A model generated the notes under the pieces. The model did no database searches. It was given only the letters and a program-made list of their open reading frames with translations, and was not told the origin of the DNA. A stretch of DNA of 64,000 nt from Fusobacteriales bacterium (lineage in GTDB: Bacteria; Fusobacteriota; Fusobacteriia; Fusobacteriales; Fusobacteriaceae): assembly GCA_020063625.1 (NCBI GenBank), contig JAICDD010000015.1:21010-85009 (forward strand), given 5' to 3'. Below are positions 8,730 to 20,557 of this stretch, in pieces. Within the stretch, counting starts at the first letter, position 1. Each line of letters starts with the position of its first letter. Both the position numbers and the translations under genes were made by a program.

Positions 8730-10142
8730 ATGAAAAAACTATATAAATATATACTTTTATTTTTAATAAATATAACTATTTTTTCAAATGAATATATAAA
8801 TTATGAAAATATAATATTAGGAAGTATAGGTAATATAAAAACAGTATTAAAAGATGAAAAAATAGAAGATATTTCAATTAAAATAATATCTAGAATAAAA
8901 GATGAAAATTCAAATGATAATATGTTATTATTTCAAATGATAGATAATAATATATTTGTAGCAGAGGGTATGAGTGGGGCACCAGTTTATATTAATAATA
9001 AATTAATTGGTAGTGTAGCTTATGCACTCAAAGATGATAGAAGATATGGATTAATAAAACCAGTAAATTATTTTGATGATTATCCACAAAAAGAATTATC
9101 ATCAGAAATATTACCTGGGACTTCTATTTCTATCTCCCCGACAAGAGGAGATATTTTTTTAGATAACATAGGAACAATAACTTATGTTGATAAATTAAAC
9201 AATGTATATATTTATTCACATGGATTAAATGAAACTGGAAATATCAAATATTATTTAAATAAATCAAATATTGATTTTATTTATAATGATATTAATAATT
9301 CATTTAAAATAGGTCATAGTATAAAAACAATAGGAGAAATTACAAGAGATACTAAAATAGGATTTAAAGGCAAAATAAAACAAGAACTTTCTGAATATAA
9401 ATTTTTAATTAATTTAAATGAAAAAGATGGTGAAAATAAGAGAAAAATACAGTATAATATTATAAAAAATGAGAATACATTAAAAAAATATTTAGAAGAA
9501 TCATTATTAGTAGCACTACAAAAAAATGTAGAAAAAAGAGAGTATAAAACAGTAAAATATAGATATAAAATATTTAATAAGAATGGGTATAAAATATTTG
9601 AAGAAAATAATATATTAATTGCTGAAAATGGTATTATTAATGGATTATCAAATACTTTATCAAATAGTATTTTAAATGTAGTAGATAATAAATTTAAATA
9701 TATTGATTTTGATAAAATAGAGATAAACATAGATTTTTATGATGATAGTAAAATAATGTATTTAAATGAAATAAAATTAGATAAAGAAATATTTGTGTTG
9801 GGTGAGAAAATAAATATTAAGTTAGGGTACTTAATTCATCAGGTTGGGAATGTAGAAAAAGTAATAGAGTTTGAAATACCTAATAATATAAAAATAGGAA
9901 AACTTACTCTTGAAGCGTTGGTTAATGAAGGTAAAAATAATGAACAAGCAAAAAATATAGTTGAATATCTATATAATTTAGAAAATAATATACAAAATAA
10001 TCAACTTTTAATTCAATTAAAAAACGAAAGTGGAGAAGTAGTATTTATGAAAAAATACAGTTTTGATTATTATATTATTTCTAATAATAGTTATTCTAAA
10101 CGCATAATAATAGATAGTTTTGAAGCTAGCACAAGTAATTAA
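8730..10142 (+). CDS. SpoIVB-like peptidase S55 family protein
   Basis: About 470 residues with a hydrophobic export signal (KYILLFLINITIFS). The segment FVAEGMSGAPVYINNKLIGSVAYAL matches the GMSGSP active-serine motif of SpoIVB-type S55 peptidases, and IYSHGLNETGN further on could carry the catalytic His. The region after about residue 230 has no recognised domain. The frame opens at an ATG at 8724, but GAGG at 8719-8723 spaces better to the ATG at 8730. Its place between flgJ and fapA suggests an envelope or flagellar role, which is inference. Sporulation genes are not seen. Confidence 0.65.
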   Translation: MKKLYKYILLFLINITIFSNEYINYENIILGSIGNIKTVLKDEKIEDISIKIISRIKDENSNDNMLLFQMIDNNIFVAEGMSGAPVYINNKLIGSVAYALKDDRRYGLIKPVNYFDDYPQKELSSEILPGTSISISPTRGDIFLDNIGTITYVDKLNNVYIYSHGLNETGNIKYYLNKSNIDFIYNDINNSFKIGHSIKTIGEITRDTKIGFKGKIKQELSEYKFLINLNEKDGENKRKIQYNIIKNENTLKKYLEESLLVALQKNVEKREYKTVKYRYKIFNKNGYKIFEENNILIAENGIINGLSNTLSNSILNVVDNKFKYIDFDKIEINIDFYDDSKIMYLNEIKLDKEIFVLGEKINIKLGYLIHQVGNVEKVIEFEIPNNIKIGKLTLEALVNEGKNNEQAKNIVEYLYNLENNIQNNQLLIQLKNESGEVVFMKKYSFDYYIISNNSYSKRIIIDSFEASTSN

Positions 10143-10169
10143 AATTCATTAGCAAGCGAGGGGATAGGC

Positions 10170-11897
10170 TTGAAAAAATATGTTGTAAAAGGAAAAAATA
10201 TAGATGAAATCTTAGAAAAAATATCTTCACATTTTAATGTTTCAAAAGATAAAGTTAATTATGAAATTTTAAAAGAAAGTGAAAAGGAAGTAGAACTGAA
10301 AGTTTGGGTTGTACAAACTGAAGATATAAAACATTCTGAGATTTTAATTAAACCTGATGGAATATTTTTAAAAGTTTTAAAAAGTGATGAAGATGTTAAA
10401 TTATTAGAAAAATATGTTATATTAGAAGTTCAAAAAAAAGAAATAAAAGATTATGATTTAAAGAAAATAAAATATGCTACTTTAAATCAAGGACAATTTG
10501 TAAAAATAGCAGAGGATGATAAAGAGTATTATATTGATGCTGAAGTACATATAGAGATATTAAATCCATTAGAAGCAACTATTGAGATACTTCCTCCTAA
10601 AAGAGGAAATATGCCTGAACTTAGTCATATTTTAGAATTAATAAAACAAAAAGAGATAGTTTTTGGAGTAAGAAAAAATGCTATAAAAACTATGCTAGAA
10701 AATAAAATATTTGAAAAAAGAGTAGTTTTAGCTAAAGGTAGAGCACCTGTTGAAGGTAAAAATGCTAGACTTATATATCATTATGATAGAGAAAATAAAT
10801 TAAAAGTAGATAAAAATAATAATGTTGATTTTAAAAATTTAAATTGGATAAAAAATGTAAAAAAAGATGATATTATTGTTGAAAAACTTTCTATGGTACC
10901 TGGAAAAGAGGGAATTAATATTTTTGGGAAACCAATTCCAGTAAAAGCAGTAAAAGATATAAAACTTCCTAAAGGTAAAAATACATATATTTCAAAAGAT
11001 GGAATGAAATTATGTGCAAGTATAGATGGACAAATAATTGAAGAAACAAATAAAATTAGTGTAATGCCTATACTTACAATAAATGGAAATGTTGATTATT
11101 CTACAGGAAATATTGAATTTATAGGGACAGTTCTTATACAAGGAAATGTATTAACAGGCTTTAGTGTAAAAGCAAGTGAAGATATTATAGTAGAAGGACT
11201 GGTAGAAGATGCAGTATTAGAAGCTGAAAGAGATATTATAGTTCAAAAAGGGATTATAGCAAATGAAGAAGGAGAAGGATATATAAAAGTAGGAAGAAAC
11301 CTTCGAAGTAGATATATCCAAAATATGAAAGTAAAATGTTTTGGGAAAATAATAGTAGATGATTATATTTTATTATCTGATGTAGAAGCTAAAGAAGAAA
11401 TAGAAGTTATTTCTGGAAAAGGAAGAATAATAGGGGGGAAAGTAAAATCTCAAAAAGGGATAACTTCAAATATTGCTGGTGGGAAATTTGAAACACATAC
11501 ATATTTAGAAATTGGTGTTTTTTCAGAAGTATATAATAGAGAAAAAGAATTTGATAAAAAACTTCTTGAATTAGAAGCTAAAAAAGATAGATTAGAATTT
11601 AGAAAAAAAGAGTTTATGCAAAAAAGTCCAGTAGTAAGAGCAGCACTTAGAACAAAAGAGAAAGAATTAAGAACACAATTAAAAGAGCTAAAAAAAGAGT
11701 ATAATGAATTATTAAAAAATAAAGAAAATTTAATTCAAGAATATAGTGATTTAGGAAATGCAAAAATACAAATTTTACAGACATTAAATCCAGGTGTTTT
11801 AGTAAAATTAGGGAAGCATATTTATTTAAATAAAGAAAAAAAATTGCATACAGTATTTTCTATTGATAGAGAAACAGGAGAACTAGTTATAGAATAG
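10170..11897 (+). CDS. FapA/DUF342 family protein
   Basis: A 575-residue cytoplasmic protein starting at TTG with GAGGGG upstream. The N-terminal part carries a Jag-N-like small domain (KKYVVKGKNIDEILEKISSHFNV). The middle has the DUF342/FapA beta-helix with VPGKEGINIFGKPI, GQIIEE and GNVDYSTGNIEFIGTVLIQGNV. A coiled coil covers about residues 450-530. FapA was named a flagellar assembly protein, but DUF342 proteins also occur in non-flagellated bacteria, so the role here rests on the neighbouring flagellar genes. It reads on into the next gene after 8 bp. Confidence 0.8.
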   Translation: MKKYVVKGKNIDEILEKISSHFNVSKDKVNYEILKESEKEVELKVWVVQTEDIKHSEILIKPDGIFLKVLKSDEDVKLLEKYVILEVQKKEIKDYDLKKIKYATLNQGQFVKIAEDDKEYYIDAEVHIEILNPLEATIEILPPKRGNMPELSHILELIKQKEIVFGVRKNAIKTMLENKIFEKRVVLAKGRAPVEGKNARLIYHYDRENKLKVDKNNNVDFKNLNWIKNVKKDDIIVEKLSMVPGKEGINIFGKPIPVKAVKDIKLPKGKNTYISKDGMKLCASIDGQIIEETNKISVMPILTINGNVDYSTGNIEFIGTVLIQGNVLTGFSVKASEDIIVEGLVEDAVLEAERDIIVQKGIIANEEGEGYIKVGRNLRSRYIQNMKVKCFGKIIVDDYILLSDVEAKEEIEVISGKGRIIGGKVKSQKGITSNIAGGKFETHTYLEIGVFSEVYNREKEFDKKLLELEAKKDRLEFRKKEFMQKSPVVRAALRTKEKELRTQLKELKKEYNELLKNKENLIQEYSDLGNAKIQILQTLNPGVLVKLGKHIYLNKEKKLHTVFSIDRETGELVIE

Positions 11898-11905
11898 GAG
11901 ATTTT

Positions 11906-14224
<2,319 letters not shown>

Positions 14225-14230
14225 AAAGAA

Positions 14231-14259
14231 TTGATTTTATTGTTAAAATCTGGTACAAT
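14231..14259 (+). promoter_or_regulatory. Promoter of fba
   Basis: TTGATT (14231-14236), 17 bases, TACAAT (14254-14259), followed by a short leader and GGAGG before the fba ATG. Confidence 0.75.
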
Positions 14260-14303
14260 ATTAGAGTGAAAGTGTATTAAATTTATATCTAGGAGGCTTT
14301 TGT

Positions 14304-15281
14304 ATGAAATATAATTATAAAGAGTTAGGTCTTTCTAACACAAAAGAAATGTTTAAACATGCAAATGAAAATGGTTATTCAGTTCCAGCTTTTAATTTTA
14401 ACAATATGGAACAAATGGAAGCAATAATCGAAGCGTGTACAGAAATGGGTTCACCAGTTATATTACAAGTATCAGCTGGAGCTAGAAAATATATAGGAAA
14501 AGAAATAGTTCCTTTCTTAGCACAAGCTGCAGTAGCATATGCTAGATCAAAAGGATCAGATATACCAGTAGCATTACATTTAGATCATGGACCAAATTTA
14601 GAAACAGTTAAAGATTGTATAGATTATGGATTCTCTTCTGTAATGATAGATGGTTCTCATCATTCATTTGAAGAAAATATAAAAATATCAAAAGAAGTTG
14701 CGGATTATGCACATCAACATGATGTAACAGTAGAAGCAGAATTAGGAATATTAGCAGGAGTAGAAGACGATGTAGTAGCAGAAGAAACTATATTTACTCA
14801 ACCTGATGAAGTTGAAGAATTTGTTTCTAAAACAGGAGTAGATTCATTAGCAATCGCTATAGGAACTTCACATGGAGCTTACAAATTTAAACCTGGAGAT
14901 AACCCTCAAATAAGATTAGATATCTTAAGAGAAATAGAAAAAAGAATTCCAGGATTCCCAATTGTATTACATGGTTCATCATCAGTTCCAGCTAAATTTG
15001 TTCAATTAATAAATGAAAATGGTGGAAAAATAGCTGATGCAATAGGTATCCCAGATGAACAATTAAGAGATGCATCTAAATCTGCAGTAGCAAAAATAAA
15101 TGTTGATACAGATGGAAGATTAGCATTTACTGCTGGAATCAGAGAAGTTTTTGCTAAAAACCCTTCTGAATTTGACCCTAGAAAATATTTAGGACTAGCA
15201 AAACAATATATGAAAGATTATTATAAAGAAAAAATCCAAAATGTATTTGGATCTGAAGGAGCTTATAAAAAAGGAGAATAA
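14304..15281 (+). CDS. fba: Class II fructose-1,6-bisphosphate aldolase
   Basis: Zinc-dependent glycolytic aldolase, 325 residues. The entry motif SVPAFNFNNMEQMEAIIEA, the zinc/active-site ALHLDHGPNLE and the phosphate-binding LHGSSSVP segments are all present. Codon use looks more constrained than in neighbours (regular GGA and more C-ending codons), as expected for a highly expressed glycolytic gene. It has its own strong promoter. The pyrG promoter begins only 4 bp after its stop. Confidence 0.96.
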   Translation: MKYNYKELGLSNTKEMFKHANENGYSVPAFNFNNMEQMEAIIEACTEMGSPVILQVSAGARKYIGKEIVPFLAQAAVAYARSKGSDIPVALHLDHGPNLETVKDCIDYGFSSVMIDGSHHSFEENIKISKEVADYAHQHDVTVEAELGILAGVEDDVVAEETIFTQPDEVEEFVSKTGVDSLAIAIGTSHGAYKFKPGDNPQIRLDILREIEKRIPGFPIVLHGSSSVPAKFVQLINENGGKIADAIGIPDEQLRDASKSAVAKINVDTDGRLAFTAGIREVFAKNPSEFDPRKYLGLAKQYMKDYYKEKIQNVFGSEGAYKKGE

Positions 15282-15284
15282 TCC

Positions 15285-15313
15285 TTGACAAAAATATAAA
15301 AAGTAGATATAAT
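15285..15313 (+). promoter_or_regulatory. Perfect-consensus sigma70 promoter upstream of pyrG
   Basis: TTGACA (15285-15290), exactly 17 bases, TATAAT (15308-15313). This is the only fully consensus promoter I found in the window. It sits between the fba stop and the pyrG leader. Confidence 0.85.
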
Positions 15314-15336
15314 AATTTTATTAAAATTAAATATAT

Positions 15337-15405
15337 TTGAGGTGGGAGTCTAAAACCCACCTCAAAAAAAAAACTTTAGACGAATTTTTTTTTCGTCTTT
15401 TTTTT
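15337..15405 (+). promoter_or_regulatory. pyrG leader: candidate transcription attenuator
   Basis: Hairpin 1 is TTTGAGGTGGG / CCCACCTCAAA (15337-15367), followed by a run of about ten A. Hairpin 2 is AGACGAA / TTCGTCT (15378-15398) followed by eight or more T, a terminator. The loop of hairpin 1 contains GTCTAAA (15348-15354), the exact complement of TTTAGAC (15375-15381) in the terminator's 5' side. The terminator would also serve fba. CTP-dependent control of pyrG is known in Firmicutes by another mechanism; control here is inference. Confidence 0.6.
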
Positions 15406-15425
15406 ATTGTAAATTTAACTTTTAA

Positions 15426-17030
<1,605 letters not shown>

Positions 17031-17035
17031 AATAC

Positions 17036-17086
17036 TGGAAGACCAAAGAGTTAACTTTTTGGTCTCCCTTTTTTTTACTGGAAAAA
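17036..17086 (+). terminator. Terminator of pyrG
   Basis: Arms GGAAGACCAAA and TTTGGTCTCC around GAGTTAACTT, followed by CTTTTTTTT. A hairpin of similar design (GGTCTCC / GGAGACC core) ends rdgB at 33226-33253. Confidence 0.85.
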
Positions 17087-17096
17087 TTATTTAAAA

Positions 17097-17118
17097 ATTG
17101 ATAAAATATATTATCAAT
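17097..17118. repeat. Perfect short inverted repeat before the 17157 gene
   Basis: ATTGATAA, six bases, TTATCAAT. It lies about 40 bp before the start of the unknown gene of the thyA pair. It could be a repressor site or chance in AT-rich DNA. Confidence 0.3.
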
Positions 17119-17156
17119 AAAATAATAATTTAATATTTCTAAAATAAGGAGAGAAA

Positions 17157-17843
17157 ATGTTGGTAAAATTAGAAAAAGCTATTATATTTGATGAAAATTA
17201 CAAAAATATAGAATTTAAAAATCCAATTGAGAATAGCTATGAAGAGTTAAAAGAAAAATGGGAAGAAAAAGATAATAATTTTAATAAAATTGATTGGAAA
17301 TTAGAGTTTGGAGTATATGATAAAAATAATAATAGAATAGGCGAGTTCTATTTAGATACAGAAAATGAAATTATAGCAAATATTGACTTAGATGGGTATT
17401 TTAATGGTGAAAGTTTAGAAATAGAGGATGGAATAGAATTAAAACTTATAAAAAAAGATTCAGGATTATTAGAAGCTATGTTTTATTCTGAACTTGTTAG
17501 AAATGAAGTTTTAGATGAAAGTTATCAAGACTTACTATATGTAAATCTTTTTCCAGAATGGTTAAATGGGTTATTAATTGAAAATTCAAGTGAAAATGAA
17601 GTTTTAAAAAAGTTTAAATCTTATTTTTTACCGATATTTGAAAAATATAATATAATAAAAGTACTTGATTTGATTAAAGATGAATATGAAATAATTTCTT
17701 ATAATGATGAAGTAAAAGAAGAGTTTAAAGAATTTTTAAATAAAATATTAAAAAAATATGAATTTATATTACATCAAGTAGAGTATGAAGGAGATACAGA
17801 AGAACTATTTGATATATATTATGAATGGAAAGAAAGAATATAG
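17157..17843 (+). CDS. Conserved-looking acidic protein of unknown function
   Basis: A 228-residue, very acidic protein (rich in Glu and Asp) without signal peptide or membrane segments. It is predicted to be mixed alpha/beta, with aromatic-acidic stretches such as WKLEFGVYDKNNNRIGEFY and YQDLLYVNLFPEWLNGLL. It has a GGAG ribosome site and ends 10 bp before thyA, so the two are likely cotranscribed. I do not recognise a family. Strand, start and coupling to thyA argue that it is real. Confidence 0.6.
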   Translation: MLVKLEKAIIFDENYKNIEFKNPIENSYEELKEKWEEKDNNFNKIDWKLEFGVYDKNNNRIGEFYLDTENEIIANIDLDGYFNGESLEIEDGIELKLIKKDSGLLEAMFYSELVRNEVLDESYQDLLYVNLFPEWLNGLLIENSSENEVLKKFKSYFLPIFEKYNIIKVLDLIKDEYEIISYNDEVKEEFKEFLNKILKKYEFILHQVEYEGDTEELFDIYYEWKERI

Positions 17844-17853
17844 GGGGAAATAA

Positions 17854-18726
17854 ATGAAACAATATTTAGACATGGTTAAATATGTATTAGAAAATGGAGT
17901 AAGAAAAAAGAATAGGACTGGAGTAGATACAATAAGTACTTTTAGTTACTTTTATAAAGTAGATTTAGCAAAAGGATATCCATTATTAACAACAAAAAAA
18001 GTATATTTTAATTCTATGCTAAAAGAATTATTTTGGTATTTAAGTGGAGATGAACATATAAGAGAATTAAGAAAACATACTAAAATATGGGACGCATGGG
18101 CTGATGAAGAAGGAAGATTAGAAACAGCTTATGGAAGATTTTGGAGAAAATATCCTGTACCACAAGATACTCATCTTGATGGAGAAGTATGGGTTGATGA
18201 AAATAATAAATGGGTAACAAAGCATGAAGATGGAAGTTTAACATTTGACCAGATTCAATATATTATAGATACATTAAAAGAGCTTAAAACGAATCCTGAA
18301 GCGTCTAATGGAAGAAGATTAATAGTTTTAGCATGGCACCCTGCAAACGCAACTATAAGCAAATTACCACCTTGTCATTACACTTTTGCATTTAATGTAC
18401 AAGGAAATAAATTAAATTGTCACTTAACTCAAAGAAGTGGAGATGTAGCATTAGGAATTCCGTTTAATTTAGCTTGTTATTCATTATTAACTATGATGAT
18501 AGCAAAAGAGTGTGGTTATGAAGCTGGAGAATTTGCTCATACAATAATAGATTGTCATATATATGAAAATCATATTGAAGGTTTAAAAGAACAATTAAAA
18601 AGAACACCTAAAGAGTTACCACAAATAAAAATAGCAGATAAACCTTTTAATGAATTAACACCAGAAGATATAGAATTGATAAATTATAATCATGACCCTT
18701 TAATAAAATTTGAAGTAGCAGTATAA
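17854..18726 (+). CDS. thyA: Thymidylate synthase ThyA
   Basis: Folate-dependent dTMP synthase, 290 residues. It shows RTGVDTISTFSYF near the N-terminus, the catalytic Cys in LPPCHYTFAFNV, and the dUMP-binding LTQRSGDVALGIPFNLACYSLL. A roughly 25-residue insert after GRFWRKYPVP (VDENNKWVTKHEDGSLTFDQ) is longer than in E. coli ThyA but occurs in other bacterial forms. The usual partner folA is not adjacent. It ends at the bidirectional hairpin at 18753. Confidence 0.96.
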   Translation: MKQYLDMVKYVLENGVRKKNRTGVDTISTFSYFYKVDLAKGYPLLTTKKVYFNSMLKELFWYLSGDEHIRELRKHTKIWDAWADEEGRLETAYGRFWRKYPVPQDTHLDGEVWVDENNKWVTKHEDGSLTFDQIQYIIDTLKELKTNPEASNGRRLIVLAWHPANATISKLPPCHYTFAFNVQGNKLNCHLTQRSGDVALGIPFNLACYSLLTMMIAKECGYEAGEFAHTIIDCHIYENHIEGLKEQLKRTPKELPQIKIADKPFNELTPEDIELINYNHDPLIKFEVAV

Positions 18727-18752
18727 AAAATAAATATTTATTAACTAAAATT

Positions 18753-18789
18753 CAAAAACGAGTTCTAAATTTTAAAGAACTCGTTTTTG
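18753..18789. terminator. Bidirectional hairpin terminator, copy 2 of the family
   Basis: CAAAAACGAGTTCT and AGAACTCGTTTTTG arms with a T run on each strand. It lies between the convergent thyA and HD-GYP genes. Confidence 0.85.
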
Positions 18790-18804
18790 ATTATATAATA
18801 AAAT

Positions 18805-20484
18805 TTAGTTTTCTGTTTTTTTAGTTAAGTATTTTTCACTATATGCTTCTATAAAGACTTCTACTAATTTTGGTTCAAATTGATTTTTACATTTTCTCAT
18901 CTCTTCAAAAGCTTCTTCAGGAGTCATATTATTATTTCTGTAAATTCTTTTTGATGTCATAGCATCAAAAGAATCTGCAATCATTAATATTTTTGAAAGT
19001 AAAGGAATCTCTTTTGAAGTTATACTTTTTGGATAACCAGTTCCATCTAGTTTTTCATGATGATATAAAAGGATAGTTGCAGCATTTTTTAAAAATTCTA
19101 TATCTTTTAATATATCATATCCTATTTGAGGATGTTTTTTAATTTCATTATATTCTTCATCTGTAAATCTACCAGGTTTATTTAAAATATTATCTTTTAT
19201 ACCTATTTTTCCTATATCATGGAGAATTGCAGCAAATTTAAGATCAGTTTTAAATTTTTCAGGAATTTTTAATTTATCAGCTATCATTAAAGAGTATTCC
19301 ATTACTCTTTTTTCTAAATATCCTTTTTCACTTTTTTCAAGAGTAGCTTCTATTAATGAATTAGATATCTCTTTTTCATTTATTACAGTTCTTAATTTAT
19401 ATACCATTTCATTAATCGCTTCAGAAATTACTTTAATCTCATTATTATTAGCTTTTATATCTATTTTTGTATTTAAATCTCCTATTTTTATTTGCTCAAT
19501 AGCTTCTAGTAATTTAGTCATAGGATACAAAATTTCTTTTTTATATTTATAATAAATTAATAATAAAATAAACACAAATATAATTACAATAATAGATATT
19601 TTTAAAAATAAAATCATAGCTTTTTTATTGATTAATTCATTACTATATTTTAATTCTAAAATTATATTTAAAGATTTTCCTAAATTTCCTTTAATACTAT
19701 ATGGAATATAAATATAGACTTCTCTAAAATTATTCTTTTTTATTTCATATTTATTGAACTTTCCATTTTTAAAAGTAGTTTTTATATTTTCATATCTTAT
19801 TTTATCAGATTTTATTGATTTTTTTGTTATATAATTTACTCCAAATTGATTATAAATATTTATTTCTTTTATTTCAGGAAATAATTCTTTGTTATAATTA
19901 GATAAATTATATATAGAATCTTTATTTAAAATATTATTATAATATTCCATATCTATACTAGCTTCAAATATATATTTTTTATCATGTGAAGGAAGATAGG
20001 CATATTTTAATATTTTTTTATTTTTTAAGCTTTGATTTATTCTATCAGATACATATTTTTCGTTTAATAATATTTTTTCTAAACTTTTTTTAAAAGTAGT
20101 GTATTTATTAAAATCTAATCCTATATCAGATTTATTTGTAGATTCTATTACTTTGTAATTATTATCAATTACATATAACTCTATAAACGTTTCTTTAAAT
20201 TTCTCTAGTTCTATTTTTCCAGTATTTTCATAATTTTCTTTGATTTTTTCTAGTTTAGATTTAAGTAAAATATCGCTTTTTTCCTCTAATAAAAAATAAA
20301 TTTTATTTATTGTTTCTAATTTTTCTGATAAATTTTTTGCAAAATTAAACATTTTTTTATCTAAATTTTCATTTTCAATTTTTTTAAATGATTCATAAGA
20401 ATATAAGATAAAAATAAAAAGGCTTATAATTATAGAAATAATAGTATATTGAAATAAGTCTTTTATTGTACTTTTTATTTTCAT
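18805..20484 (-). CDS. Membrane-bound HD-GYP sensor (probable c-di-GMP phosphodiesterase)
   Basis: A 559-residue sensor: a membrane helix near residues 12-30, an extracytoplasmic region of about 250 residues (possible double Cache), a second helix (about 290-312), a HAMP-like linker (PMTKLLEAIEQIKIGDLNTKI), and a C-terminal HD-GYP domain. Metal and signature residues are intact: ILHDIGKIGI and YHHEKLDGTGYP, then IADSFDAMTS. HD-GYP enzymes hydrolyse cyclic di-GMP, linking an external cue to motility or attachment, which suits a genome with flagellar genes. Monocistronic, with its own promoter and terminator. Confidence 0.88.
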   Translation of the reverse strand: MKIKSTIKDLFQYTIISIIISLFIFILYSYESFKKIENENLDKKMFNFAKNLSEKLETINKIYFLLEEKSDILLKSKLEKIKENYENTGKIELEKFKETFIELYVIDNNYKVIESTNKSDIGLDFNKYTTFKKSLEKILLNEKYVSDRINQSLKNKKILKYAYLPSHDKKYIFEASIDMEYYNNILNKDSIYNLSNYNKELFPEIKEINIYNQFGVNYITKKSIKSDKIRYENIKTTFKNGKFNKYEIKKNNFREVYIYIPYSIKGNLGKSLNIILELKYSNELINKKAMILFLKISIIVIIFVFILLLIYYKYKKEILYPMTKLLEAIEQIKIGDLNTKIDIKANNNEIKVISEAINEMVYKLRTVINEKEISNSLIEATLEKSEKGYLEKRVMEYSLMIADKLKIPEKFKTDLKFAAILHDIGKIGIKDNILNKPGRFTDEEYNEIKKHPQIGYDILKDIEFLKNAATILLYHHEKLDGTGYPKSITSKEIPLLSKILMIADSFDAMTSKRIYRNNNMTPEEAFEEMRKCKNQFEPKLVEVFIEAYSEKYLTKKTEN

Positions 20485-20505
20485 ATAACCTCCTATATTT
20501 TGTAT

Positions 20506-20534
20506 AGTATAATATAAAATTTATATTTTTTCAA
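20506..20534 (-). promoter_or_regulatory. Promoter of the HD-GYP gene
   Basis: On the minus strand TTGAAA (20534-20529), 17 bases, TATACT (20511-20506), about 20 bp before the start codon. Confidence 0.7.
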
Positions 20535-20557
20535 TAAAAAAGAGGGATTACCCCTCT
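20535..20557 (-). terminator. Terminator overlapping the MATE stop codon
   Basis: Minus strand AGAGGG-GTAAT-CCCTCT followed by TTTTT. The stop TAA lies in the loop, so the terminator doubles as coding sequence. Confidence 0.75.

Noticed and set aside
8730..10142. Sporulation protein SpoIVB.
   Set aside because: Only the S55 motif matches; no PDZ domain or sporulation neighbours, and the organism is a diderm.
15337..15405. Firmicute-type pyrG regulation by reiterative G addition.
   Set aside because: The expected start sequence after the -10 is AT-rich, with no GGGC at the likely start site.
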